Shown: positions 14,245 to 21,678, counted from the first letter of the stretch. The stretch is 32,061 bases of DNA from Bacillota bacterium (GCA_016286445.1 JAEESS010000029.1:1-32061), one strand, 5' to 3'. Notes: generated by a model not told the origin, from the letters alone. Translations and numbers: made by a program.

Positions 14245-15858
14245 TCAGGTTCGTTTCGCGTACCATGCCGGATACCATTTCTGGAACCACGCGGTAAAGA
14301 CCCCCATCAGAATCGGAAGGATGTTGTTCACGATCGCCGTATAAACCGAGAATCTGCTGCGCATCAGGAAGAAGGTCCAGACCGACGTCAGAACGTACAG
14401 AACGCCCCAAAGCGCGGTCAGGATCCGGTTCGTCCGCATGAACAGCGGGTTGTTCAGCGCTTGCGCGCCGTTGTAATCGTTCATGGAATAATGCGCCGTC
14501 AGCGGGATCTTCGTCAGGCACGACACAAGCCACATCAATCCGAACGCCAGATACGAGAGCGGCACAAGCAGCTGCTTGTTCTCAAACAACAGCAGCAGGA
14601 TCGAAAACGCCGTCACCGCGGCGCAGGAGATCACGTCGTATACGGTCTTGCGGCTGCGGAAAAACACCGACGGGACCAGCGCCGACACCGCGATCGCCGC
14701 AAGGCTTCCGTACAGGGCGTGGATCGGCGCGCCGATCCAGAACGCGATCCACGGGATCAGCATGCAGAGCATATTGCTCTTCTTTTCCTTGGCTTTTTCC
14801 GGAAGCTCCTTCGCCTTCTCCTTTGCCTCGCCCGCGCCGAAATACCGGTCCCAATGGAGCATCAGCTCGAAATCGCCGTCCACGCGATACAGCTTCTTCA
14901 TCATCGCCGCCGCGCCGGAGATCTTTCCCTCGGCGATATCCCGCCAAACGGTATACGGCGTTTCGATCCTTGTGGTATAAGGTACAAATCCGTCCGCGAT
15001 GACCTCGCTGCCATCCTTTTTCAGCAGGATCTGACAGCATCGTCCGAGATCCGTGTAGTCCATTTCCAACACGACGTCCCTGCCGGGATACGATTCCTTG
15101 CGGTACAGCGCCGCCATCTGTCTGGTGAAGATCAGATCGTCCTGTTCTTTTTCTCCGCGCGCCTTATCGACGCCCCAGCTCGCGTCCGCCATCGCCTCGA
15201 ACTGCTCTCTCGGGAACAGCGGCGTTTCCAGCGCTTCACGCGTATTTTCCGTGATCCCGCCCGCAACATACTCTTCGCCTGCGGCGGTCACGGTCCCGAG
15301 GTACCGGTCCGTATGCGCGGACAGCGCCGGCACGCCGAACAGCTCGCCCTGTCCGCAGCAGATCATCTCATACCCGCCCTTGCCGAATATGTGATCGAAC
15401 ATCGTCTCCACCGCGCCGTAGTTGCCCTTTGCGGTATGGAAGCCGCAGGTGGAGATCACAACATTGCGCTTGCCGGACATATCGTACCGCGCCGGATGTC
15501 CGCCCGTTTCACTGTCCGCCTGCATGAACGGCAGCGAGAGCGGCAGCATGCGGTCGATCAGATTCTTGAGCCTGCCCGGCACCGAAAAATAGTACAGTCC
15601 GAAGGACCAGACCGTCAGATCCGCCCACAGGAGCTTCTCCAGAACATCCTTCATGTCGTCGCGGATGACGCATACGCCGGGCGTTTTGTTCCAGCAGGCA
15701 AAGCAGCCGAGGCACGGGCGGATATCCGCCGTGCTCAGCCGGATCTCCTCGACCGTCACGTCCGTTTTCGTTTCGATCCCGGCGATAAACGCGCGGGAAA
15801 GCTTCCGCGTGTTGCTCCGCTCGCCCCGCGGGCTGCCGTTAATCAACAGAATGTTCAT
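14245..15858 (-). CDS. Flavodoxin-like oxidoreductase / SCP2-like / membrane domain fusion
   Basis: A 537-residue three-part protein. Residues 1-200 form a flavodoxin/NADPH-dependent FMN reductase domain: phosphate-binding NILLINGSPRGERSNTRKL, the Cys cluster CLGCFACW (49-56) and the WSFGLYYFSVPGRLKNLIDR loop. Residues 255-341 look like an SCP2 sterol-carrier-type lipid-binding domain (VVLEMDYTDLGRCCQILL, TVWRDIAEGKISGAAAMMKKLYRVDGD). After a charged linker (342-361), five or so membrane spans fill 362-525. It suggests electron transfer or ligand handling at the cytoplasmic membrane, but the substrate is unknown. GGAGG 8 bases before the ATG fixes the start. It overlaps the end of the PadR gene by 20 bases and is very likely under PadR control. 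Confidence 0.85.
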   Translation of the reverse strand: MNILLINGSPRGERSNTRKLSRAFIAGIETKTDVTVEEIRLSTADIRPCLGCFACWNKTPGVCVIRDDMKDVLEKLLWADLTVWSFGLYYFSVPGRLKNLIDRMLPLSLPFMQADSETGGHPARYDMSGKRNVVISTCGFHTAKGNYGAVETMFDHIFGKGGYEMICCGQGELFGVPALSAHTDRYLGTVTAAGEEYVAGGITENTREALETPLFPREQFEAMADASWGVDKARGEKEQDDLIFTRQMAALYRKESYPGRDVVLEMDYTDLGRCCQILLKKDGSEVIADGFVPYTTRIETPYTVWRDIAEGKISGAAAMMKKLYRVDGDFELMLHWDRYFGAGEAKEKAKELPEKAKEKKSNMLCMLIPWIAFWIGAPIHALYGSLAAIAVSALVPSVFFRSRKTVYDVISCAAVTAFSILLLLFENKQLLVPLSYLAFGLMWLVSCLTKIPLTAHYSMNDYNGAQALNNPLFMRTNRILTALWGVLYVLTSVWTFFLMRSRFSVYTAIVNNILPILMGVFTAWFQKWYPAWYAKRT

Positions 15859-16399
15859 TTGCCGTTTCCTCCAGTAATTGCCTGCAGTGATCGATCCATT
15901 CCAGAAGCATCTGCATGTACCGCACGCCGAAATCCACCGTCATTTGCCAATAGAGCGCCTTCTTCGGATCCTCCACCATCGCCGCGTACCGCTCAATGTC
16001 CGGCGGCGCCGTCTGAAGCTGTTTCGCAAAGCGTTCACAACCCTTGCGCAGTCCTTCAAAATACGAGATGTTCTCCGCAGCGCTTCGCTCCCCGCGGAAA
16101 AAGGTCTTCATCAGCAGCCGGTTCCGCATGACCAGCTCCGAGCTGTCCGAGATCAGCCAGCGATTCAGCTCCTGTCTGCCGCTTTCGGTGATGGAAAATA
16201 CCTTCTTGTCCGGCTTCCCCGTCTGCGCGACCGTCTCGTCCGTCGCCCAGCCGTTCTCCTTCAGCGTCTGCAGTTCGCGGTAGATCTGACTGGTCTGCGC
16301 ATTCCAGAAGTAGTGCAGCGAATCCCGGAACGTCCGCGTGATGTCATACCCCGTCATGCTGCCGTAACTCAGCAGCCCGAGTATCCCGTGTTTCAGCAT
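15839..16399 (-). CDS. PadR family transcriptional regulator
   Basis: A 186-residue regulator. The winged-helix domain (1-85) has LLSYGSMTGYDITRTF, the recognition region NAQTSQIYRELQTLKENGWAT and a wing GKPDKKVFSITESGRQEL. The C-terminal helical part (90-180) is the Vir_act_alpha_C-type dimerisation domain. PadR proteins usually repress stress-response or transport genes and respond to small ligands. GGAGG lies 6 bases before the ATG. A perfect 20-bp palindrome at its own promoter suggests autoregulation. It overlaps the flavodoxin-SCP2-membrane gene, the likely target. Confidence 0.94.
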   Translation of the reverse strand: MLKHGILGLLSYGSMTGYDITRTFRDSLHYFWNAQTSQIYRELQTLKENGWATDETVAQTGKPDKKVFSITESGRQELNRWLISDSSELVMRNRLLMKTFFRGERSAAENISYFEGLRKGCERFAKQLQTAPPDIERYAAMVEDPKKALYWQMTVDFGVRYMQMLLEWIDHCRQLLEETANEHSVD

Positions 16400-16410
16400 A
16401 TCTCTCCTCC

Positions 16411-16430
16411 ATATTCCACTTATGGAATAT
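16411..16430. promoter_or_regulatory. Palindromic operator at the PadR promoter
   Basis: ATATTCCA-CTTA-TGGAATAT, a perfect 8+8 dyad. It starts at the edge of the -10 box and covers the expected start of transcription, just before the ribosome binding site. The position fits repression by PadR binding. Confidence 0.75.
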
Positions 16431-16457
16431 TATAGGTTCGCAAACGGAATCTGTCAA
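16429..16457 (-). promoter_or_regulatory. Consensus promoter of the PadR operon
   Basis: Minus strand TTGACA (16452-16457), 17-base spacer, TATAAT (16429-16434). It matches the consensus at all 12 positions, which makes sense only if a repressor holds it down. Confidence 0.92.
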
Positions 16458-16483
16458 GCCCGTTTTTCGGGTCCGTGCATACG

Positions 16484-16508
16484 AAAAAGAGCCTTTTCAG
16501 GCTCTTTT
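16484..16508 (-). terminator. Intrinsic terminator of the 57-residue gene
   Basis: AAAAGAGCCT and AGGCTCTTTTT on the minus strand around a GAAA-type loop, about 27 bases after the stop of the small membrane gene. Confidence 0.82.
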
Positions 16509-16534
16509 CCGATCCGTATATGTGATATCTACCA

Positions 16535-16708
16535 TCAGTTATTTTCTTGGTCCATGTACCGCGCGCGGTTGAAGCGGTCGTTGAGATTGACGACGTTTTC
16601 CGTGTCGTCTCTCGTATTCGCGCCTTTGACCCATTTGATGATCAGGAACGCTGTGATTCCGACCACCACGATCGAACCTACAAACAAAAGAATGGTTCTG
16701 CCCAACAT
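16535..16708 (-). CDS. 57-residue single-span membrane protein
   Basis: A short frame starting MLGRTILLFVGSIVVVGITA contains one membrane span (about 5-24), then a basic turn (IKWVKGANTR) and an acidic/Asn-rich tail (DDTENVVNLNDRFNRARYMDQENN). GGAGG lies 8 bases before the ATG at 16706-16708, and an intrinsic terminator follows the stop. Another frame across the same bases has no ribosome site. No family is recognised. The tail is likely cytosolic. Confidence 0.72.
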   Translation of the reverse strand: MLGRTILLFVGSIVVVGITAFLIIKWVKGANTRDDTENVVNLNDRFNRARYMDQENN

Positions 16709-16859
16709 GTTCAACGCCTCCTTTTACTTTTCTGCCTGACAGGCTTCTTTTGTTGTATTCAGTGTAACATATCCTTCCGATCGGAACCACCTGTTCCGCA
16801 CCGATTTAGACCCGTTTATCGGGGCGATCCGACGCCTTTTGAGGGCTCTATTTTGCCAA

Positions 16860-16885
16860 AGAAAAAGGGAAGGTTTTTCCCTTCC
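16860..16885 (-). terminator. Intrinsic terminator of the small lipoprotein gene
   Basis: GGGAAGG/CCTTCCC stem with a GAAAAA loop and a run of T on the minus strand, 23 bases after the stop at 16908. Confidence 0.82.
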
Positions 16886-16907
16886 CTCCCGCACATACGG
16901 TTATTTA

Positions 16908-17102
16908 TCAGTCTCGGTCGACCTTTTCGTTGCATTCGTCGCAGAGAATGATCCAGTCTTCCGTCACGTTGGAATCGACCGGAAACTCGATTTTCTTGCC
17001 GCAGCCGTCACAAGGAATGATCTTGATCGCCGAGCTGTCCTTTCGGCAGCCGAACAGCGGCAGCATCGCCAGCGCAAGGATGCAGATAAGCAGTTTTTTC
17101 AT
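16908..17102 (-). CDS. Small lipoprotein with CxxC pairs
   Basis: A 64-residue protein. The signal MKKLLICILALAMLPLFGC ends in a lipobox (LFGC, Cys19), so the mature part of about 45 residues would be lipid-anchored outside the membrane. The mature part has CDGC and CDEC pairs spaced like a zinc ribbon (IPCDGCGKKIEF and WIILCDECNEKV). AGGAGG lies 6 bases before the ATG. A zinc-ribbon fold on a lipoprotein is uncommon. The function is unknown. Confidence 0.82.
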   Translation of the reverse strand: MKKLLICILALAMLPLFGCRKDSSAIKIIPCDGCGKKIEFPVDSNVTEDWIILCDECNEKVDRD

Positions 17103-17230
17103 GTAATCCTCCTGTTTTCGCCCGCTGTTTATCAGGCAGCGATGTAAAGTCGATCGCGCCGATATCGACGTGTTTGATCCTTTTCGGACAACTGCGCCGA
17201 TTTCCCTTATCAGAAGGCAGGACGCACGGC

Positions 17231-17482
17231 TTATTTCTTGAACAGCTTCTTATACAGCCACACGACCAGGCAGGAACCGATGATCGAGAAGATGATGCCC
17301 ATCACCCAGCCGCCGCCGATCTTAATCAGGTTGCCGAGCACGCCGCCGACCGCACCGCCGATCACGCCGACGATGATGTAGAACAGCAGGCTCTTGCCGT
17401 TCACTTTCATAAGCTTGCTCGCCGCAAAGCCGCAGATCGCGCCGATGGCGATCTCAACAAGAATGTGCCACAACCAGTCCAT
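17231..17482 (-). CDS. GlsB/YeaQ/YmgE family membrane protein
   Basis: An 83-residue integral membrane protein of the transglycosylase-associated family. It has three hydrophobic segments with the glycine-rich motifs IGAICGFAASKLMK, VGVIGGAVGGVLGN and IFSIIGSCLVVWLYKKL. Members are linked to envelope stress but have no proven reaction. GGGAGAAAGG lies just before the ATG. It is a stand-alone gene on the minus strand; no clear promoter was identified. Confidence 0.88.
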   Translation of the reverse strand: MDWLWHILVEIAIGAICGFAASKLMKVNGKSLLFYIIVGVIGGAVGGVLGNLIKIGGGWVMGIIFSIIGSCLVVWLYKKLFKK

Positions 17483-17566
17483 GATCCTTTCTCCCTTCTA
17501 CCCGATACTGCAGTTCTGTATGCGTTTATTTGAACTATCCCGCCAAGAGATCTTCAGTGCCTTGCC

Positions 17567-17806
17567 TCAATACGTTCTTTCGTATCCGCAGTTGTCACAC
17601 AGGTAACGGTACCTGACCTTGTTCGGGGCTTGCCAGTTCCCCGTGGCTTCATAGAAGGGATCGCGCTGGGAGTCCAGATAAAAGGGATTCCCCATACCGG
17701 CGTTCGCCGCATTGCTCTGCTCCGTGTCGTCCGTCACACAGCGCCAGCCGTCGCTCTTGCCGCATTTCGGGCATTTCGTGGGAGCATTCTTACTGAACGG
17801 ACGCAT
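17567..17806 (-). CDS. Small zinc-ribbon protein, tandem copy 2
   Basis: A 79-residue protein with an N-terminal CPKCGKSDGW and C-terminal CDNCGYERTY, which together could hold one zinc ion. It is the same length as, and plainly paralogous to, the gene just upstream (CPKCGKADGW ... CEHCGFEKTY). In both, a first ATG lies 3 bases after GGAG and a second 9 bases after it; the second is chosen for both. The gap between the two genes is 34 bases, so they form an operon. No signal peptide is present. The function is unknown. Confidence 0.78.
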   Translation of the reverse strand: MRPFSKNAPTKCPKCGKSDGWRCVTDDTEQSNAANAGMGNPFYLDSQRDPFYEATGNWQAPNKVRYRYLCDNCGYERTY

Positions 17807-17840
17807 TCTCATACACTCCTTTTCGTTGGATTCCACAGGG

Positions 17841-18080
17841 TCAATAGGTCTTTTCAAATCCGCAGTGTTCACAACGGAAGCGGGTCTTTTTGCTCTTTCT
17901 GCCCATAGTGCCCGTCAGGTTCTGCCCGAATGTGCCGCGGATCGGCGCGGGCGAAAAGGGGTTCACCGCCCCTGCCTGATTGACATAATCCTGCTGCACC
18001 GATTCCGGCAGTGCGCACCACCCGTCCGCCTTGCCGCACTTGGGACACGCCTTGGGGATTTTCTTGCTGAACAAACTCAT
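17841..18080 (-). CDS. Small zinc-ribbon protein, tandem copy 1
   Basis: A 79-residue protein starting MSLFSKKIPKACPKCGKADGW, with a variable middle (NQAGAVNPFSPAPIRGTFG) and an ending FRCEHCGFEKTY. The two CxxCG pairs are conserved in the downstream copy while the middle has drifted, as expected after an old duplication. AAAGGAG precedes it, and a promoter lies 48 bases farther up. It could be a nucleic-acid or protein-binding module; nothing in the sequence decides this. Confidence 0.78.
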   Translation of the reverse strand: MSLFSKKIPKACPKCGKADGWCALPESVQQDYVNQAGAVNPFSPAPIRGTFGQNLTGTMGRKSKKTRFRCEHCGFEKTY

Positions 18081-18127
18081 TATCATATGCTCCTTTCACG
18101 CGGATGCTTTTCTCACCCTCTGCCTAC

Positions 18128-18156
18128 AGTATAGCGCAAATATCCGGAGATTTCCA
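18128..18156 (-). promoter_or_regulatory. Promoter of the tandem zinc-ribbon genes
   Basis: Minus strand TGGAAA (18151-18156), 17-base spacer, TATACT (18128-18133). Good -10 and moderate -35. Confidence 0.6.
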
Positions 18157-18224
18157 TTGTTTACAGTCGGAAAAAACAAGCGTTAAACCAGTATCATTGC
18201 GCCTTTACACCGTTCTATTTCGTC

Positions 18225-18256
18225 AAAAAAGAGGGAAAAGTTTTCCCTTTCCCTCT
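18225..18256 (-). terminator. Intrinsic terminator of the rubrerythrin gene
   Basis: AGAGGGAAA paired with TTTCCCTCT followed by TTTTT on the minus strand, about 15 bases after the stop at 18271. Confidence 0.82.
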
Positions 18257-18270
18257 GATCCGAACAGTTC

Positions 18271-18816
18271 TTATTTGAAATATCTCTCCAGAAGGCCTTT
18301 CAGCGCCTTGCCGTGTCTTGCTTCGTCACGCGCCATCTCGTGGACGGTGTCGTGGATGGCGTCAAGGTTCAGCGCCTTTGCGCGCTTTGCAAGATCCGTC
18401 TTGCCCGCGGTTGCGCCGTATTCGGCTTCCACGCGCATTTCGAGGTTCTTCTTGGTGGAATCGGTGACGACTTCGCCTAAAAGCTCTGCGAACTTTGCCG
18501 CGTGCTCGGCTTCTTCCCAAGCCGCCTTCTCCCAATAGAGACCGATCTCCGGATAACCCTCGCGGTGCGCGACGCGCGCCATTGCAAGATACATGCCGAC
18601 TTCGGTGCATTCGCCCTGGAAGTTGGCGCGCAGATCGTTCATAATGTCCTCCGGTACGCCCTGTGCGACGCCGACGACATGCTCCGCCGCCCAGACCATT
18701 TCTTCCTTTACCTCGTTGAACTTCGACGCGGGCTGCTTGCAGACCGGGCAGAACTCCGGCGGGGTCGCTCCCTCATGAACGTAACCGCAAACGCTGCAGA
18801 TCCACTTTTTGATCAT
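18271..18816 (-). CDS. rbr: Rubrerythrin, rubredoxin-first ('reverse') type
   Basis: A 181-residue cytosolic peroxidase of anaerobes that reduces hydrogen peroxide with electrons passed to its Fe(Cys)4 centre. The rubredoxin part is at the N-terminus (Cys7, Cys10 in [10 protein letters not shown]; Cys23, Cys26 in EFCPVC). It is followed by the ferritin-like di-iron bundle (about 45-180: [33 protein letters not shown]). This domain order is reversed relative to classical rubrerythrin and is known from Clostridia. GGAGG lies 9 bases before the ATG. It is a single gene with its own promoter and terminator. No clear PerR box was found. Confidence 0.94.
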   Translation of the reverse strand: MIKKWICSVCGYVHEGATPPEFCPVCKQPASKFNEVKEEMVWAAEHVVGVAQGVPEDIMNDLRANFQGECTEVGMYLAMARVAHREGYPEIGLYWEKAAWEEAEHAAKFAELLGEVVTDSTKKNLEMRVEAEYGATAGKTDLAKRAKALNLDAIHDTVHEMARDEARHGKALKGLLERYFK

Positions 18817-18866
18817 GTGATAAAACCTCCGATATTGATTTTGTAAACTTGCATTTACTGTTGTAT

Positions 18867-18895
18867 ATTGTATCGTATTTTTGCTTCGCCGTCAA
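18867..18895 (-). promoter_or_regulatory. Promoter of the rubrerythrin gene
   Basis: Minus strand TTGACG (18890-18895), 17-base spacer, TACAAT (18867-18872). Confidence 0.85.
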
Positions 18896-18952
18896 TCGGG
18901 GACCGCAACTTTTCTCGATCATTCCAAACTGCGTCGATCCTCCCCCGTCCGC

Positions 18953-18982
18953 TTGACTGATCCGACGGAAAAATGATATAAT
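18953..18982 (+). promoter_or_regulatory. Promoter of the ParB-like/BMP fusion operon
   Basis: TTGACT (18953-18958), 18-base spacer, TATAAT (18977-18982). Divergent from the rubrerythrin promoter, 57 bases away. Confidence 0.83.
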
Positions 18983-19016
18983 AAAATATCATGATGACAG
19001 AAAGGAAGCGGCGGTT

Positions 19017-20957
19017 TTGAGCAGAGCAGAAGCGGTAGAAGCGTTTCGCGCGGCGCATAAAAAGGCGGTCAGGACCTATCGCGAGGACGCGGAGCACGGG
19101 CGCTGGCCGTACCCGCAGGTGCTGGACGATATCTTAGAGGGCAAAAGCGTTGCCGGGCGCATTGAGCTCGGCGTGATGAACATCCCGACAGACCGCGTCA
19201 TCGGCGTCGTCAGCGCGGGACGGCGTTCCGTCTTTTCGCGCGATTTCATGCCGCTTGCGGAGAGCAACACCGAATTTGGTTCCAAGTGGATCTCTCTGTG
19301 CGAGGCGCATCTTTCTGACGAGGGCATCCGCGATCCGATCCGGTGCTATGAGTATTTCGGTGATTTTTATGTGCAGGAGGGCAACAAGCGGCTGTCCGTG
19401 CTGCGCGCTTTCGACGCGCCGACGGTGCCGGCTTCCGTGCTGCGCATCGTCCCCGCCTACGCGGACGACCCCGAAACCCGGCTCTACTACGAGTTTCTTG
19501 CGTTCTATCATGTGAGCCGCACCTACGTCTTCCGCTTCAACAAGCCCGGGCGCTATCAAAAGCTTATCGCTGCGCTCGGCTTCGAGCCGGATGAGATCTG
19601 GTCCGAACAGCAGCGGCGGCGCGTGCTCTCGGCGTTCACGCTGTTCTCCGACGTTTCAAAGCGCGTGAAGTTTCCGGAGGGCGTCAGTCCTTCCGACGCG
19701 TTCCTTGCATGGGCGTCGGTCTACTCGATCGACGATCTCAACAAGCTCTCCCCCGAGACGCTGCTCGCCTCGCTCAACGCGAGCGTGACCGACGCCGAAG
19801 CGGACGTGACCGTTGCGACCGAAGCCGAGCCCGGCGGGAAGACCCTGCTTTCGCGCATCTATGACGCAATGTTCCTGCCGACGCACCTTACGGCGGCGTT
19901 CCTTCACGAATACGCGCCCGAGACCTCGAACTGGGTCCGCGGACACGAGCAGGGGCGGCTGTTTGCCGAGAAAGCGCTCTCGGGCAGGATCACGACGCAG
20001 GCGTATGTCGCCGACGCCGAACATACGCCGGACACGCTCTTTATGCAGGCGGTCAAGGACGGCGCGCAGGTGATCTTTGCCACGACGCCGTCGCTCATCG
20101 ACGCATGCCGCCGCGCCGCAGCCGCGTACCCGAATGTGAAGATCCTGAACTGTTCGGTCGCCATGCCCTACCCCGGCGTGCGCACCTATTACAGCCGTAT
20201 CTATGAGACCAAGTTCCTCGCGGGCGTCATTGCAGGCGCATGCTCGCACAGCGACCGGATCGGCTATGTCGCGTCCGCGCCGATCTTCGGCGTGCCCGCC
20301 AGCATCAACGCGTTTGCGCTCGGCGCTCGGCTCGTGAACCCGCGGGCGGTGGTGAAGCTTCGCTGGACCTGCACGGAAAGCGACCCATTTGCGTCGCTTC
20401 TGAAGGACGGCGTCGACGTCGTCAGCAACCGGGAGTGGTTCGCGCCGGAAGCGCCGCAGCCGCCCTACGGGCTGATCCGCGTTCAGAACGACGGCACGCC
20501 GGAGCCGCTTGCCGCGACGTTCTGGAACTGGGGCGCGTTCTATGAAAAACTGCTTTCCGAGCTGCTTTTGGGACACTGGGAGGACGAAAGCGCGAACCGC
20601 AGCGCCGCTGCGATCAATTACTGGTGGGGCATGCAGAGCGGCGTGATCGGCGTGACGCCGTCCGAAAAGCTGCCGGAGGGCGTCAAGGCGCTCGTCGAAA
20701 CGCTGAAAAACTCGATCGTCGAGGGGCGGCTCGACCCGTTCCGCCGCGTGATGAGCGATCAGGAGGGGCTCGTGCGAAACGACGGCAGCCGCTGGCTGTC
20801 GCCCGACGAGATCCTGCACATGGATTGGCTTTCCGACGCGGTCGAGGGCAGCATTCCCGCGTTTTCGGAGATCCGCCCAATGGCGCAGGGCATCGTACGG
20901 CTTTTGGGCGTCTACCGCGACGAGATCCCGCCCAAGAAGGACGGTCCGATCCTATGA
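19017..20957 (+). CDS. ParB-like / BMP (PnrA-like) substrate-binding domain fusion without signal peptide
   Basis: A 646-residue protein. Residues about 45-145 resemble a ParB/sulfiredoxin-like fold (DPIRCYEYFGDFYVQEGNKRL; the EGNKR motif is at 121-125). Residues about 285-560 resemble the periplasmic-binding BMP/PnrA family of nucleoside-binding lipoproteins (LFMQAVKDGAQVIFATTPSL, YYSRIYETKFLAGVIAGACS, IGYVASAPIFGVPASINAFALGARLVNP). There is no signal peptide or lipobox and no permease gene nearby, so it should act in the cytosol, perhaps as a ligand sensor or enzyme; that is inference. The start is TTG at 19017 with AAAGGAAG upstream; no ATG in this frame fits better. Its stop overlaps the phosphoesterase start (ATGA). 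Confidence 0.8.
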   Translation: MSRAEAVEAFRAAHKKAVRTYREDAEHGRWPYPQVLDDILEGKSVAGRIELGVMNIPTDRVIGVVSAGRRSVFSRDFMPLAESNTEFGSKWISLCEAHLSDEGIRDPIRCYEYFGDFYVQEGNKRLSVLRAFDAPTVPASVLRIVPAYADDPETRLYYEFLAFYHVSRTYVFRFNKPGRYQKLIAALGFEPDEIWSEQQRRRVLSAFTLFSDVSKRVKFPEGVSPSDAFLAWASVYSIDDLNKLSPETLLASLNASVTDAEADVTVATEAEPGGKTLLSRIYDAMFLPTHLTAAFLHEYAPETSNWVRGHEQGRLFAEKALSGRITTQAYVADAEHTPDTLFMQAVKDGAQVIFATTPSLIDACRRAAAAYPNVKILNCSVAMPYPGVRTYYSRIYETKFLAGVIAGACSHSDRIGYVASAPIFGVPASINAFALGARLVNPRAVVKLRWTCTESDPFASLLKDGVDVVSNREWFAPEAPQPPYGLIRVQNDGTPEPLAATFWNWGAFYEKLLSELLLGHWEDESANRSAAAINYWWGMQSGVIGVTPSEKLPEGVKALVETLKNSIVEGRLDPFRRVMSDQEGLVRNDGSRWLSPDEILHMDWLSDAVEGSIPAFSEIRPMAQGIVRLLGVYRDEIPPKKDGPIL

Positions 20958-21574
20958 AGATCCTGCTGGTCTCCGACGTCGAGGATCCCGCGCTTTGGGA
21001 CTATTACCGTCCCGGACGGCTCAACGGATACGATTTCATCCTGTCCGCCGGCGATCTCAAGGCGGAATACCTCTCCTTTCTCGTCACGATGGCGAATATC
21101 CCCGTGCTCTATGTGCACGGCAACCACAACGAGAGCTATGACCGCTTTCCGCCGGAGGGCTGCGAATGCATCGACGACCGGCTCGTGACCGTGAACGGGC
21201 TGCGCATCCTGGGGCTCGGCGGCAGCGCCGTCTACAGCGGCGGAAGCTGCCAGTTCACCGAACGGCAGATGAAACGGCGCATCGCAAGGCTTTCCGGCAA
21301 GGTGCGGCGCGCGGGCGGCGTGGATATCGTGCTGACGCACTGCCCGCCGAAGGGCGTCGGCGACGCGGACGATTACGCGCACCGCGGATTCGAGGCGTTT
21401 CTGCCGATGCTGGACAAATGGCAGCCGCAGGCGCTTGTGCACGGGCATGTGCACCTCTCCTACGGCATCCCGCGCGAACGTCTGTACGGCGCCACGCGCA
21501 TCATCAACGCCTGTCAGCGGTACACGCTGGAGATGGAGCCGAAAATGCATGCTGCGCCCGCCGCGAACAAATGA
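20954..21574 (+). CDS. Calcineurin-like metallophosphoesterase
   Basis: A 206-residue phosphoesterase with most metal-binding motifs of the family: SAGDLK (Asp34), GNHN (56-59), LTHCPP (His129) and HGHVH (163-167). The first motif, normally DxH, reads DVE here (Asp8-Glu10), so one usual histidine ligand is replaced. It starts inside the stop of the BMP fusion gene, which points to coupled translation and a shared pathway. A longer open frame upstream belongs to the fusion gene's territory and is discounted. The substrate is unknown; a phosphodiester or nucleotide is possible given the BMP partner. Confidence 0.87.
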   Translation: MKILLVSDVEDPALWDYYRPGRLNGYDFILSAGDLKAEYLSFLVTMANIPVLYVHGNHNESYDRFPPEGCECIDDRLVTVNGLRILGLGGSAVYSGGSCQFTERQMKRRIARLSGKVRRAGGVDIVLTHCPPKGVGDADDYAHRGFEAFLPMLDKWQPQALVHGHVHLSYGIPRERLYGATRIINACQRYTLEMEPKMHAAPAANK

Positions 21575-21585
21575 ACGCAAAGTGC

Positions 21586-21607
21586 AAGCCCCGGAAGGGG
21601 CTTTTTC
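21586..21607 (+). terminator. Intrinsic terminator of the BMP-phosphoesterase operon
   Basis: AAGCCCC-GGAA-GGGGCTT followed by TTTTC on the plus strand, 12 bases after the stop. Confidence 0.85.
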
Positions 21608-21619
21608 TTTCCCGCTTTC

Positions 21620-21649
21620 TTGACACGCCGCATTCGCGCGGCGTATAAT
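21620..21649 (+). promoter_or_regulatory. Promoter of tcdA with a dyad in its spacer
   Basis: TTGACA (21620-21625), 18-base spacer, TATAAT (21644-21649): both boxes are perfect. The spacer contains ACGCCGC and GCGGCGT (7-bp arms, 6-base centre, 21625-21644), a possible binding site for a regulator. Confidence 0.88.
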
Positions 21650-21678
21650 TATATATATTCTTTTGTGCAGGTACAAAC

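Noticed and set aside
14095-16131. Plus-strand frame of 678 codons opposite the flavodoxin fusion and PadR
   Set aside because: Highly basic, repetitive translation without domains; the minus strand carries two recognisable genes.
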